A DNA stretch of 64,000 nt from Isoetes taiwanensis. Taxonomy: Eukaryota > Streptophyta > Lycopodiopsida > Isoetales > Isoetaceae. The stretch covers positions 4,733,852 to 4,797,851 of the forward strand of contig JAJEKV010000022.1 of the NCBI GenBank assembly GCA_021234155.1, given 5' to 3'. Every line of letters starts with the position of its first letter. Position 1 is the stretch's first letter. Of this stretch, positions 1 to 14,267 are shown piece by piece. The notes under the pieces are model-generated. The model ran no database searches. It saw only the letters and a program-made list of their open reading frames with translations, and was not told where the DNA came from. The position numbers were made by a program, and so were the translations under genes.

Positions 1-3000
1 AATCTTTTGGGCCTTCATTTGGGCCCACGAGCGGAGGATCAGCGGTGGGATAGGGGAACCCGGGCTCGGGAGGTGGTCATTAAGCGTCAAGGCCCGGGGA
101 CTTCTGCCTCGGGGAACTTTGGATCCGCCTCTTGGGGTCGGGACTCTCCCCTCTTGTGAGGGATCCCTGCAAAGGTCTGGCCTCGTTTGACTTGGGGAAG
201 GGTGCCAGCTCGGTTGCCACTGCAGGGCTGCCCGACCGTTCTAATCTTAACCCTTTGACCTAGACCTTCTCCGAAATTTAGAAATTGGGCTGTCTTTGGA
301 AATGGATTAGGAATCCAGTGGCAAAAATCAGAATTTATTTTAGTACAATGCATTAATTGCGAATTTATGAATGTCTTGCCCTTTGCAAAAGCGCCCCCGA
401 CTTCTACTTGCCACATCGGGAGGGGACAGGCCCAAACTCCGCTCCGTCAGTTCCCCTTGCTCCGTATTCTCGGCTCTTTGCTTCTCGGCCAGGGGTCCCA
501 AGTGCATCCTGACCAAGTCTCGGCCCCAAAGCGCAAACCCTTCTAGAACACGGCAGCCCACGGGGTTTCGTTTTGGAGGCCCTCTCCTTGTCGGTCGGGC
601 GGGACCTTTTCAACGTGACTTGGCGTGGAGTGGGGGTGTTGGCCTTGAGCCACGGACCCTAAAATCCCCGGAAGCTGCTTGCCCTTTGAATTTCCTCTCC
701 CAAGGCCACAGGGGCCCAAATGGGCGACCTCCCTCTCGGAGTGCGATTTGGCTCTGCCAATGGACTCGAGGCGTCGACGTTGCCACGGGGACCAAGTTCC
801 GTGGCGAGGAAGACCACCCGACCTCCCAAAAGCGCCAAAGTAGCTCACTTCCATCACACTTTCGTAGTCAATTGGCCTAGGATGTGGATGCGGGATATCT
901 TGTGGATGGCGTGAGTGTTTCTTTCTTTTGCAAAACCGACCTTGTAACTTGCTCCCCTAGGGTAATTTCCATTCCAAGTTATTTGGCATCCATGTCAATT
1001 TGCCATTCAGAACCTCCCGGTGCCCGAGCGACAAAACAAGGGCATTTCTACAAATCCAGACCTCGGGGGCTTGCGGTTTGACAAGTTCTCATCACCCGAT
1101 CTGAAATCTTTGGGCCTTCCCGCAAGAGGGCCCTTTTTATGCGGAGGATCAGCGGTTGGGATAGGGGAGCATTCTCAGGAGGGTCATTAGCGTGCACCCC
1201 GGGGCTCATTTAAGGGGCTGCCTAATAACTTTTGGATCCGCCTCTTGGGGTCTCACTCTCCCCTCTTGTGAGGATCCACACAAAGGTCCAGCCTCGTTTG
1301 ACTTGGGGAAGGGTGCCGGCTCGGTTGCCACAAACTCCATTCTGCCCGACCGTTCTAATGCTAACCCTTTGACCTAGACCTTCTCAGAAAATTTGAAAAT
1401 TGGGAACATGTCTTTGGAGATGGATTAGGAATCCGGTGGCAAAAATCAGAATTTATTTTTAGTACAATGCATTAATTGCGAATTTATGAATGTCTTGCCC
1501 TTTGCAAAAGCCCCCCAACTTCTACTTGCCCACATCGGGAGGAGGACAGGCCCAAACTCCGCTCCGTCGGTTCCCCTTGCTCCGTATTCACGGCTGCGGC
1601 TTCTCGGCCAGGTCCCAAGTGCAGCAGACCAAGTCTCGGCCCCCAAAGCATAAACCCTTCTAGAACACAGGCAGCCCACGGGGTTTTCGTTTTGGAGGCC
1701 CTCTCCTTGTCCGGTCGGTAGGGACCTTGCGCCGTGACTTGGCGTGGAGTGGGGGTGTTGGCCTTGAGCCGCCGGACCCTAAAATCCCGGAAGCTGCTTG
1801 CCCGAATTTCCTCTCCCAAGGCCACAGGGGCCGGACCAGGCGACCTCCCCTCTCCGGGTCGCGATTTGGCTCGCCAATGGACTCGAAACGTCGGCATTGC
1901 CACAGGGACCAAGTTCCGTGGCGAGAAGACCACCCGACCTCAAGAAGCGCCAAAGTAGCTCACTTCCATCACACTCGTAGTCAATTGGCCTAGGATGTGG
2001 ATCACGGGATCTTGTCGTGGAAGCGTGAGTGTTTTTCTTTCTTTTGCAAAACCGACCTTGTAACTTGCTCCCTAGGGTAATTTAGCCATTCCGGACGATT
2101 TGGCGGTCGATTTGCCATTAGGAACCTCCCGGTGCCCGAACGACAAGACAACTGCGGTTTCTACAAGGCCGACCTCGGGGCGCCCAGCGGTTTTGACAAG
2201 TTCTCCCGGACCCGATCTGGAATCTTTTGGGCCTTCCGAAGAGGGCCCCTGAGCGGAGGATCAGCGGTCGGATAGGGGAGCCGGGCTCTCAGGAGGTGGT
2301 CATTAAGCGTGCGGCCCCGGGGGCTGGCGGGGAAGAGGAAGGGGCTGCCTCGGGAACTTTTTGGATCCAGCCTCTTGGGGTCCGGACTCTCCCCTCTTGT
2401 GAGGGATCCCTGCAAGGTCTGGCCTCGTTTGACTTGGGGAGGGGTGCCAGCTCGGTTGCCACCACAGCGGGCTGCCCAGACCCGTTCTAATCTTAACCCT
2501 TTGACCTAGACCTTCTCAGAAAATTTAGAAAAATTGGGCTGTGTCTTTGGAGATGGATTAGGAATCCAGTGGCAAAAATCAGAATTTATTTTTTGTACAA
2601 TGCATTAATTGCGAATTTATGAATGTCTTGCCCACTGCAAAAGGGCCGACTTCTACTTGCCACATCGGGGAGGAGGACAGGCCCAAACTCCACTCCGTCC
2701 AGTTCCCCTTGCTCCGTATTCTCGAATTGCGGCTTCTCGGCCAGGTCCCAAGTGCAGACCAAGTCGGCCCCCAAAGCGCCAAACCCTTCTAGAACACAGC
2801 AGCCCACGGGGTTTCACGTTTTGGAGGCCCTCTCCTTGTGTCGGTCGGGGCGGGACCTTTGCTTGCCGTGACTTGGCGTGGAGTGGGGGTGTTGGCCTTG
2901 AAGAATGGGACCCTAAAATCCCCCATTTGCTTGCCCCCAATTTCCTCTCCCAAGGCCACAGGGGCGGACGGGCGACCTCCCCTCTCAGGAATCAGCGATT

Positions 3001-6000
3001 TGACTCGCCAATGGACTCGAGCGTCGACGTTGCCACAGGGACCAAGTTCCGTGGCGAAGACCACCCGACCTCAAGAAGCGCCAAAGTAGCTCACTTCCAT
3101 CACACTCGTAGTCAATTGGCCTAGATGTGGATCGGGATCTTTGTCGTGGAGGCGTGAGTGTTTCTTTCTTTTGCAAAACCGACCTTGTAACTTGCTCCCT
3201 AGGGTAATTTAGCCATTCGGGACGATTTGGCGGGGTCGATTTGCCATTCGAAGACCTCCCGGTGCCCGAGGCGACAACAACTGCCCGGTTTCTACAAAGG
3301 CCGACCCCGGGGCCATCCCGTGGTTTGACAAGTTCTCCCGGACCCGATCTGGAATCTTTTGGGCCTTCGAAGGGGCCCTGAGCGGAGGATCAGCGGTGGA
3401 TAGGGGGCCATCATCAGGAGGTGGTCATTAAGCGTCTGACCCGGGGGCTTTTGCCCGGAAAAGGGGCTGCCTCGGGAACTTTTGGATCCATTTATCTTGG
3501 GGTCAGGACTCTCCCCCTCTTGTGAGGATCCTGCAAGGTCTGGCCTCGTTTGACTTGGGGAAGGGTGCGGCTCGGTTGCCACTGCAGCGGGCTGCCCGGC
3601 GTTCTAATGCTAACCCTTTGACCTAGACCTTCTCAGAAAATTTGAAAATTGGGCTTGTGTGTTTGGAGATGGATTAGGAATCCAGGTGGACAAAAAATCA
3701 GAATTTATTTTCGTTACAATGCATTAATTGCGAATTTATGAATGTCTTGCCCTTTGCAAAAGCCCCCAGACTTCTACTTGCCACATCGGGAGGAGGACAG
3801 GCCCAAACTCCGTTCCGTCAGTTCCCCTTGCTCCGTATTCTCCGGCTGCGGCTTCTCGGCCAGGTCCCAAGTGCAGCGGACCAAGTCTCGGCCCCCAAAG
3901 CGCAAACCCTTCTAGAACACAGCAGCCCACGGGGTTTCGTTTTGGAGGCCCTCTCCTTGTCGGTTAGGGGACCTTGCGCGTGACTTGGCGATGGAGTGGG
4001 GGTGTTGGCCTTGAGCACGGACCCTAAAATCCCGGAAGCTGCTTGCCCCAATTTCCTCTCTCCCCAAGGCCACAGGGGCCCGGGACGGGCGACCTCCCCT
4101 CTCAGGAATCGCCGATTTGGCTCTGCCAATGGACTCGAGCGTCGGCGTTGCCACAGGGACCAAGTTCCGTGGCGAAGACCACCCGACCTCCAAAGCGCCA
4201 AAGTAGCTCACTTCCATCACACTTTCGTAGTCAATTGGCCTAGGATGTGGATCACGGGATCTTGTCGTGGAGGCGTGAGTGTTTCTTTCTTTTGCAAAAC
4301 CGACCTTGTAACTTGCTCCCTAGGGTAATTTAAGCCATTCCGGACGATTTGGCGGTCGATTTGCCATTAGGAGCCTCCCGGTGCGAGCGACAAGACAACT
4401 GCGGTTTCTACAAAGGCCGACCTCGGGGCGCCCGCGGTTTGACAAGTTCTCGGGACCGATCTGGAATCTTTTGGGCCTTCGAAGGGGGCCCTGAGCGGAG
4501 GATCAGCGGTCGGATAGGGGGCCACCGGGCTCGGGAGGGTGGTCATTAAGCGTCACGGCCCCGGGGGCTTGCCGGGAAAGGGCTGCCTCGGGAACTTTTG
4601 GATCCGCCTCTTGGGGTCGGACTCTCCCCTCTTGTGAGGGATCCTGCAAGGTCTGGCCTCGTTTGACTTGGGGAAGGGTGCCCATTTCGGTTGCCACCTG
4701 CGGGCTGCCCGACCCGTTCTAATCTTACTAACCCTTTGACCTAGACCTTCTCCAGAAAATTTAGAAATTGGGGTGTGTCTTTGGAGATGGATTAGGAATC
4801 CAGGCGGCAAAAATCAGAATTTATTTTCGTACAATGCATTAATTGCGAATTTATGAATGTCTTGCCAGCACCAAAAGCCCCCGACTTCTACTTGCCACAT
4901 CGGAGGAGGACAGGCCCAAACTCCCGCTCCGTCGGTTCCCCTTGCTCCGTATTCTCCATTTGCGGCTTCTCGGCCAGGTCCCAAGTGCAGCAGACCAAGT
5001 CTCGGCCCCCAAAGCGCCAAACCCTTCTAGAACACGGCAGCCCACGGGGTTTTACGTTTTGGAGGCCCTCTCCTTGTCGGTCGGGCGGGACCTTGCGTGA
5101 CTTGGCGTGGAGTGGGGGTGTTGGCCTTGAGCCGCGGACCCTAAAATCCCCGGAAGCTGCTTGCCCCGAATTTCCTCTCCCCAGGCCACGGGGGCCGGAC
5201 GGGGCGACCTCCCTCTCGGAATCGCGATTTGGCTCTGCCAATGGACTCGAGCGTCGACATTGCCACAGGGACCAAGTTCCGTGGCGAGAAGACCACCCGA
5301 CCTCCAAGAAGCGCCAAGTAGCTCACTTCCATCACACTCGTAGTCAATTGGCCTAGGATGTGGATGCGGGATCTTGTCGTGGAGGCGTGAGTGTTTCTTT
5401 CTTTTGCAAAACCGACCTTGTAACTTGCTCCCTAGGGTAATTTACAGCCATTCGGACGATTTGGCGGTCGATTTGCCATTCCGAACCTCCCGTGCCCGAG
5501 CGACAAGACAACTGCGGTTTCTACAAAGCCGACCTCGGGGCGCCCAGCGGTTTGACAAGTTCTCCCGGACCCGATCTGGAATCTTTTGGGCCTTCGAAGA
5601 GGGCCCTGAGCGGAGGATCAGCGGTCGGATAGGGGCAGGCTCAGGGAGGGTTCCGGTCATTAAGCGTCACGGCCCCGGGGGCCCCGGCTGCGGGAAGAAG
5701 GGCTGCCTCGGGAACTTTTGGATCCGCCTCTTGGGGTCGGGACTCTCCCCCCTCTTGTGAGGGATCCTGCAAAGGTCACGGCCTCGTTTGACTTGGGGAA
5801 GGGTGCCATTTCGGTTGCCACCGCAGCGGGCTGCCCCGACCGTTCTAATGCTAACCCTTTGACCTAGACCTTCTCCAGAAAATTTGAAAATTGGGCTATT
5901 GTCTTTGGAGATGGATTAGGAATCCAGTGGCAAAAATCAGAATTTATTTTCGTACAATGCATTAATTGCGAGATTTATGAATGTCTTGCCCTTTGCAAAA

Positions 6001-9000
6001 GCCCCCCCGGCTTCTACTTGCCACATCGGGAGGAGGGGCAGGCCCAAACTCCGCTCCGTCAGTTCCCCTTGCTCCGTATTCTCGGCTGCGGCTTCTCGGC
6101 CCGGGTCCCAAGTGCAACGGACCAAGTCTCGGCCCCCAAAAGCGCAAAACCCTTCTAGAACACAGCAACCCACGGGGTTTCGTTTTGGAGGCCCTCTCCT
6201 TGTCGGTCCAGGCGGGACCTTGCAGCGTGACTTGGCGTGGAGTGGGGGTTGTTGGCCTTGAGCCGCGGACCCTAAAATCCCGGGAAGCTGCTTGCCCGAA
6301 TTTCCTCTCCCCAAGGCCACAGGGGCCGGACAGGCGACCTCCCCTCTCGGGAATCGCGATTTGGCTCGCCAATGGACTCGAGCGTCGGCGTTGCCACAGG
6401 GACCAAGTTAAAAAGTGGCGAAGACCACCACCCGACCTCCAAGAAGCGCCAAAGTAGCTCACTTCCATCACACTCGTAGTCAATTGGCCTAGGATGTGGA
6501 TCTCTCCTTGGGATCTTGTCGTGGAGGCGTGAGTGTTTCTTTCTTTTGCAAAACCGACCTTGTAACTTGCTCCCTAGGGTAATTTAGCCATTCGGACGAT
6601 TTGGCGGGTCGATTTGCCATTCCGAGCCTCCCCGGTGCCCGAGCGACAAAACAATGCCGGTTTCTACAAGGCCGACCTCGGGGCGCCCAGCGGTTTGACA
6701 AGTTCTCCCGGACCGATCTGGAATCTTTTGGGCCTTCGAAGGGGCCATGAGCGGAGGATCCAGCGGTCGGATAGGGGAGCAGGGCTCGGGAGGGTGGTCA
6801 TTAAGCGTCATTCTAGCCGGGAAGGGCTGCCTCGGGAACTTTTGGATCCCGCCTCTTGGGGTCAGGACTCTCCCCTCTTGTGAGGATCCTGCAAGGTCAC
6901 GGCCTCGTTTGACTTGGGGAAGGGTGCCAGCTCGGTTGCCACAAGCGGGCTGCCCGACCCGTTCTAATGCTAACCCTTTGACCTAGACCTTCTCAGAAAA
7001 TTTGAAAATTGGGGCATTGTCTTGGAGATGGATTAGGAATCCAGGTGGCAAAAATCAAATTTATTTTAGTACAATGCATTAATTGCGAATTTATGAATGT
7101 CTTGCCAGCTTTACAAAAGCCCCCCCGACTTCTACTTGCCACATCGGGAGGAGGACAGGCCCAAACTCCGCTCCGTCGGTTCCCCTTGCTCCGTATTCTC
7201 GGCTGCGGCTTCTCGGCCCGAGGTCCCAAGTGCAGCAGACCAAGTCTCGGCCCCAAAGCGCCAAACCCTTCTAGAACACGGCAGCCCACGGGGTTTACGT
7301 TTTGGAGGCCCTCTCCTTGTCGGTCCGGGCGGGACCTTGCAGTGTGACTTGGCGTGGAGTGGGGTGTTGGCCTTGAGAGCACGGACCCTAAAATCCCGGG
7401 AAGCTGCTTGCCCGAATTTCCTCTCCCCAAGGCCACGGGGGCCGGACCCGGCGACCTCCCCTCTCGGGAATCGCGATTTGGCTCTGCCAATGGACTCGAA
7501 CGTCGGCGTTGCCACAGGGGACCAAGTTAGTGGCGGAAGACCACCCGACCTCAAGAAGCGCCAAAGTAGCTCACTTCCATCACACTTTCGTAGTCAATTG
7601 GCCTAGGATGTGGATCATGGGATCTTGTCGTGGAGGCGTGAGTGTTTCTTTCTTTTGCAAAACCGACCTTGTAACTTGCTCCCTAGGGTAATTTAGCCAT
7701 TCGGACGATTTGGCGGGGTCGATTTGCCATTCCTAAGCCTCCCGGTGCGAGCGACAAGACAACTTTTATGCGGTTTCTACAAGGCCCACCTCGGGGCGCC
7801 CAATAGTTTGACAAGTTCTCGGACCGATCTGGAATCTTTTGGGCCTTCAGAAGAGGGGCCCCTGAGCGGAGGATCCAGCGGTCGGATAGGGAGGCAGGGC
7901 TCAGGGGTGGTCATTAAGCGTCTTTCCCCCCCCGGCTGCCGCCCGGGAAGGGCTGCCTCGGGAACTTTTGGATCCGCCTCTTGGGGTCAGGACTCTCCCC
8001 TCTTGTGAGGGATCCACACAAGGTCCTTCCTCGTTTGACTTGGGGAAGGGTGCCAGCTTTCGGTTGCCCCCAAGCGGGCTGCCCGGCCGTTCTAATCTTA
8101 ACCCTTTGACCTAGACCTTCTCAGAAAATTTGAAAAATTGGGCGTGTCTTTGGAAATGGATTAGGAATCCGGTGGCAAAAAATCAGAATTTATTTTTAAA
8201 TACAATGCATTAATTGCGAATTTATGAATGTCTTGCCAGCTTTACAAAAGCCCCCCCGACTTCTACTTGCCACATCGGGAGGAGGACAGGCCCAAACTCC
8301 GCTCCGTCGGTTCCCCTTGCTCCGTATTCTCGGCTGCGGCTTCTCGGCCAGGTCCCAAGTGCAACGGACCAAGTCTCGGCCCCCAAAGCGCCAAACCCTT
8401 CTAGAACACGGCAACCCACGGGGTTTCGTTTTGGAGGCCCTCTCCTTGTCGGTTCGGGCGGGACCTTGCTTGCGAAGTGACTTGGCGTGGAGTGGGGGTG
8501 TTGGCCTTGAGCCCGCGGACCCTAAAATCCCCGAGGCTGCTTGCCCCGAATTTCCTCTCCCCAAGGCCACAGGGGCCGGGCCGGGCGACCTCCCCTCTCG
8601 GGAATCGCGATTTGGCTCTGCCAATGGACTCGAGCGTCGGCGTTGCCACAGGGGACCAAGTTAAAAGTGGCGAAAGACCACCCGACCTCAAAGCGCCAAA
8701 GTAGCTCACTTCCATCACACTTTCGTAGTCAATTGGCCTAGGATGTGGATGCGGGATCTTTGTCGTGGAGGCGTGAGTGTTTCTTTCTTTTACAAAACCG
8801 ACCTTGTAACTTGCTCCCTAGGGTAATTTAGCCATTCGGACGATTTGGCGGGGTCGATTTGCCATTCCGAACCTCCCGGTGCGAGCGACAAGACAACTGC
8901 CGGTTTCTACAAAGGCCGACCTCGGGGGCGCCCAGCGGTTTGACAAGTTCTCGGGACCGATCTGGAATCTTTTGGGCCTTCGAAGAGGGCCCTGAATGGA

Positions 9001-12000
9001 GGATCAGCGGTCGGATAGGGGCAGGGCTCGGGAGGGTGGTCATTAAGCGTGCAGCCCCGGGGCCGCCCGGGGAAGGGCTGCCTCGGGAACTTTTGGATCC
9101 GCCTCTTGGGGTCAGGACTCTCCCCTCTTGTGAGGATCCCTGCAAGGTCTGGCCTCGTTTGACTTGGGGAAGGGTGCCAGCTTTCGGTTGCCACAGCGGG
9201 CTGCCCGACCCGTTCTAATCACTAACCCTTTGACCTAGACCTTCTCCGAAAATTTAGAAATTGGGCTGTGTGCTGGAGATGGGTTAGGAATCCAGGTGGC
9301 AAAAAAATCAGAATTTATTTTAGATACAATGCATTAATTGCGAATTTATGAATGTCTTGCCAATGCAAAAGCCCCCAGACTTCTACTTGCCACATCGGGA
9401 GGAGGACAGGCCCAAACTCCCGCTCCGTCGGTTCCCCTTGCTCCGTATTCTCGGCTGCGGCTTCTCGGCCCGGGTCCCAAGTGCAGCAGACCAAGTCACC
9501 GGCCCCAAAGCGCCAAACCCTTCTAGAACACGGCAGCCCACGGGGTTTTACGTTTTGGAGGCCCTCTCCTTGTCGGTCGGTGGGACCTTGCGGCGTGACT
9601 TGGCGTGGAGTGGGGGTGTTGGCCTTGAGCAGGACCCTAAAATCCCGGGAAGCTGCTTGCCCGAATTTCCTCTCCCAAGGCCACGGGGGCCGGACGAGGC
9701 GACCTCCCTCTCCGGTCAGCGATTTGGCTCTGCCAATGGACTCGAGCGTCGGCGTTGCCACAGGGACCAAGTTCCGTGGCGAGAAGACCACCCCCCTCCC
9801 AAAACAAAAAGCTCACTTCCATCACACTCGTGAGTCAATTGGCCTAGGATGTGGATCGCGGGGATGCCTGTCGTGGAGGCGTGAGTGTTCTTTCTTTTGC
9901 AAAACCGACCTTGTAACTTGCTCCCTAGGGTAATTTGCCATTCGGGACGATTTGGCGGGGGGTCGATTTGCCATTCCGGAACCTCCCGGTCATTACAAGT
10001 TAATTATGGTTTCTACAAGTCAAATAGCTTTGGGGCGCCCCCGGTTTGACAAGTTCTCGGGATCCATCTGGAATCTTTTGGGCCTTCCAAGAGGGGCCTG
10101 AGCGGAGGATCAAATCTAATAGGGGAGCGAACTCGGGAGGTGGTCATTTTGCGTCTACGACCCGGGGGCGCTATCGAGGGAAGAGCTGCCTCGGGAACTT
10201 TTGGATCCCGCCTCTTGGGGTTATGACTCTCCCCTCTTGTGAGGATCCTGCAAGGTCCTGGCCTCGTTTGACTTGGGGAAGGGTGCGGCTTCGGTTGCCA
10301 CCAGCGGGCTGCCCGCGGCCTTTCTAATGCTAACCCTTTGACCTAGACCTTCTCCGAAAATTTAGAAAATTGGGCTGTGTCTTTGGAAATGGATTAGGAA
10401 TCAGGTGGCAAAAAATCAGAATTTATTTTCGTACAATGCATTAATTGCGAATTTATGAATGTCTTGCCAGCACCAGCAAAAGCCCCGACTTCTACTTGCC
10501 ACATCGGAGGAGGACAGGCCCAAACTCCGCTCCGTCGGTTCCCCTTGCTCCGTATTCTCCGGCTGCGGCTTCTCGGCCAGGTCCCAAGTGCAACAGACCA
10601 AGTCTCCGGCCCCAAAAGCGCCAAACCCTTCTAGAACACGGCAACCCACGGGGTTTCGTTTTGGAGGCCCTCTCCTTGTCGGTCGGGCGGGACCTTGCTT
10701 GCGTGACTTGGCGTGGAGTGGGGGTGTTGGCCTTGAAAACACGGACCCTAAAATCCCCGGGCTGCTTGCCCGAATTTCCTCTCCCAAGGCCACGGGGCCG
10801 GACCAGGCGACCTCCCCTCTCCGGGAATCGCGATTTGACTCTGCCAATGGACTCCTAGCGTCGGCGTTGCCACAGGGACCAAGTTCCCGTGGCCAGAAGA
10901 CCACCCGACCTCCAAGCCAAAGTAGCTCACTTCCATCACACTTTCGTAGTCAATTGGCCTAGGATGTGGATGCGGGGATCTTGTCGTGGAAAGGCGTGAG
11001 TGTTTCTTTCTTTTGCAAAACCGACCTTGTAACTTGCTCCCTAGGGTAATTTCGCCATTCCGGACGATTTGGCGGGGTAATTTGCCATTCGGAACCTCCC
11101 GGTGCCCGAGCGACAAGACAACTGCGGTTTCTACAAAGGCCGACCTCGGGGCGCCCAGCGGTTTGACAAGTTCTCGGGACCGATCACGGAATCTTTTGGG
11201 CCTTCCAAGGGGGCCTGAGCGGAGGATCAGCGGTCGGATAGGGGCAGGGCTCCGGGAGGTGGTCATTTATCTCACGACCCTAGGCGGTTATGGGGAAGGG
11301 CTGCCTGGGAACTTTTTGGATCCCGCCTCTTGGGGTCGGGACTCTCCCCTCTTGTGAGGGATCACGCAAGGTCTGGCCTCGTTTGACTTGGGGAAGGGTG
11401 CCGGCTTCGGTTGCCACCCCAGCGGGCTGCCCCGACCGTTCTAATCTTAACCCTTTGACCTAGACCTTCTCAGAAAATTTGAAAATTGGGCTGTGTCTTT
11501 GGAAATGGATTAGGAATCGGTAGCAAAAAATCAGAATTTATTTTAGTACAATGCATTAATTGCGAATTTATGAATGTCTTGCCACTTTGCAAAAAGCCCC
11601 CCCACTTCTACTTGCCACATCGGGGAGGAGGACAGGCCCAAACTCCGCTCCGTCAGTTTCCCTTGCTCCGTATTCTCGGCTGCGGCTCCCGGCCAGTCCC
11701 AAGTGCAGCTTGAGACCAAGTCTCGGCCCCCAAAGCGCCAAACCCTTCTAGAACACGGCAACCCACGGGGTTTCGTTTTGGAGGCCCTCTCCTGTCGGTC
11801 GGGCGGGACCTTGCGCCGTGACTTGGCGTGGAGTGGGGGTGTTGGCCTTGAGCCGGGACCCTAAAATCCCCGGGAAGGCTGCTTGCCCCAATTTCCTCTC
11901 CCCAAGGCCACAGGGGCCGGACGGGGCCTCCCCTCTCGGGAATGCGATTTGACTCTGCCAATGGACTCGAGCGTCGGCGTTGCCACAGGGACCAAGTTCC

Positions 12001-14250
12001 GTGGCGAAGACCACCCGACCTCCAAGAAGCGCCAAAGTAGCTCACTTCCATCACACTTTCGTAGTCAATTGGCCTAGGATGTGGATCACGGGATCTTTGT
12101 CGTGGAGGCGTGAGTGTTTCTTTCTTTTTACAAAACCGACCTTGTAACTTGCTCCCTAGGGTAATTTCGCCATTCCGGGACGATTTGGCGGGGGTCGATT
12201 TGCCATTCGAACCTCCCGGTGCCCGAGCGACAAGACAACTGCCCGGTTTCTACAAGGCCGACCTCGGGGGCGCCCAGCGGTTTGACAAGTTCTCGGACCC
12301 GATCTGGAATCTTTTGGGCCTTCGAAGAGGGGCCTGAGCGGAGGATCAGCGGTCGGGATAGGGGAGCCGGGCTCGGGAGGGTGGTCATTAGCGTGCAGCC
12401 CCGGGGCGCTGCCCGAGGAAGGGCTGCCTCGGGAACTTTTGGATCCCGCCTCTTGGGGTCGGACTCTCCCCTCTTGTGAGGATCCTGCAAGGTCACGGCC
12501 TCGTTTGACTTGGGGAAGGGTGCCAGCTTCGGTTGCCACCAAGCGGGCTGCCCGGCCCGTTCTAATCTTAACCCTTTGACCTAGACCTTCTCCAGAAAAT
12601 TTAGAAAATTGGGCTGTGTCTTGGAAATGGATTAGGATTCCAGTGGCAAAAATCAGAATTTATTTTTAGTACAATGCATTAATTGCGAATTTATGAATGT
12701 CTTGCCCTTTGCAAAAGCCCCCGACTTCTACTTGCCACATCGGGGAGGAGGACAGGCCCAAACTCCATCCGTCGGTTCCCCTTGCTCCGTATTCTCCGGC
12801 TGCGGCTCCTCGGCCAGGTCCCAAGTGCAGCAGACCAAGTCTCGGCCCCAAAGCGCCAAACCCTTCTAGAACACGGCAGCCCACGCGGGGTTTCACGTTT
12901 TGGAGGCCCTCTCCTTGTCGGTCGAGGCGGGACCTTGCGCGTGACTTGGCGTGGAGTGGGGGTGTTGGCCTTGAAACCGCGGACCCTAAAATCCCGGGAG
13001 GCTGCTTGCCCGAATTTCCTCTCCCCAAGGCCACAGGGGCCGGGCCAGGCGACCTCCCTCTCGGGAATGCGATTTGACTCTGCCAATGGACTCGAGCGTC
13101 GGCGTTGCCACGGGGACCAAGTTCCGTGGCGAGAAGACCACCCGACCTCAAGAAGCGCCAAAGTAGCTCACTTCCATCACACTTTCGTAGTCAATTGGCC
13201 TAGGATGTGGATCGGGGATCTTGTCGTGGAGGCGTGAGTGTTTCTTTCTTTTACCAAAACCGACCTTGTAACTTGCTCCCTAGGGTAATTTAAGCCATTC
13301 GGACGATTTGGCGGGGTCGATTTGCCATTCGAACCTCCCGGTGCCGAGCGACAAGACAACTGCGGTTTCTACAAAGGCCGACCTCGGGGCGCCCAGCGGT
13401 TTGACAAGTTCTCGGGACCCGTCTGGAATCTTTTGGGCCTTCCGAAGGGGGCCTGAGCGGAGGATCAGCGGTGGGATAGGGGCGGGGGCTCGGGGAGGTG
13501 GTCGTGGCGTGGAGCCCCAGGGGCCCAGCTGCCGGGAAGGGCTGCCTCGGGGAACTTTTGGATCCCGCCTCTTGGGGTCGGACTCTCCCCTCTTGTGAGG
13601 GATCCTTTACAAGGTCACGGCCTCGTTTGACTTGGGGAAGGGTGCCCGGCTCGGTTGCCACAGCGGGCTGCCCCGGCCGTTCTTAATGCTAACCCTTTGA
13701 CCTAGACCTTCTCAGAAAATTTAGAAAAATTGGGCTGTGTCTTTGGAAATGGATTAGGATTCCAGTGGCAAAAATCAATTTATTTTAATACAATGCATTA
13801 ATTGCGAATTTATGAATGTCTTGCCAGCGCAAAAGCCCCCGACTTCTACTTGCCACATCGGAGGAGGACAGGCCCAAACTCCGTTCCGTCGGTTCCCCTT
13901 GCTCCGTATTCTGGGCTGCGGCTTCTCGGCGAGGTCCCAAGTGCAGCAGACCAAGTCTACGGCCCCCAAAGCGCCAAACCCTTCTAGAACACGGCAGCCC
14001 ACGGGGTTTACGTTTTGGAGGCCCTCTCCTTGTCGGTTCGGGTGGGACCTTGGCGTGACTTGGCGTGGAGTGGGGGTGTTGGCCTTGAGAACCGGACCCT
14101 AAAATCCCCGGGAAGCTGCTTGCCCGAATTTCCTCTCCCAAGGCCACGGGGGCGGGCGAGCGCCCTCCCTCTCGGGCTGCGATTTGGCTCTGCCAATGGA
14201 CTCGAGCGTCGACTTGCCCTAGGGACCAAGTTACGTGACAGAAGACCACT
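1..14250 (+). repeat. Satellite array, ~1.12 kb unit, 13 units
   Basis: Head-to-tail tandem repeat. The word AATCTTTTGGGCCTTC, or a close variant, marks unit starts at about 1, 1105, 2221, 3353, 4465, 5580, 6722, 7833, 8966, 10072, 11190, 12308 and 13427. Spacing is 1104-1142 bp, mean about 1119. A second anchor, GAATTTATGAATGTCTTGCC, recurs once per unit (361, 1481, 2611 and so on to 13808). The array continues off the left edge, and its last unit stops about 820 bp in, near 14250. Units are nearly identical over long blocks but differ by 1-8 base changes at fixed places. Reading frames inside are not conserved between units, because the micro-indels shift them, so I treat the unit as non-coding. 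No 5S, 18S or 25S rRNA sequence was recognised. It is GC-rich compared with the rest of the window. Confidence 0.97.
13427..14250 (+). repeat. Truncated last satellite unit and array edge
   Basis: The thirteenth unit follows the others up to the words GGGACCAAG (about 14222-14230) and GAAGACCAC (about 14241-14249). It then changes abruptly into CpG-rich DNA unrelated to the satellite. About three quarters of a unit is present. The edge coincides with a CACT word at 14247, followed by a CACTA-like subterminal region. This suggests that a transposon insertion, or a rearrangement at one, set the array boundary. Confidence 0.85.
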
Positions 14251-14267
14251 CATGTTCACCCAACTAA

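Noticed and set aside
371-880. Long open readings (up to about 190 residues) within the satellite units
   Set aside because: The frames are not kept between units, because micro-indels break or shift them. The translations are Arg/Pro/Ser-rich composition products, and readings occur on both strands at once.
1-14250. Ribosomal DNA or its spacer repeats
   Set aside because: No 18S, 5.8S, 25S or 5S sequence was recognised in the unit. A GC-rich ~1.1 kb tandem repeat alone is not enough.
1-14250. CRISPR-like array
   Set aside because: The unit is ~1.1 kb with no short spacers of uniform length, and the context is a plant genome.
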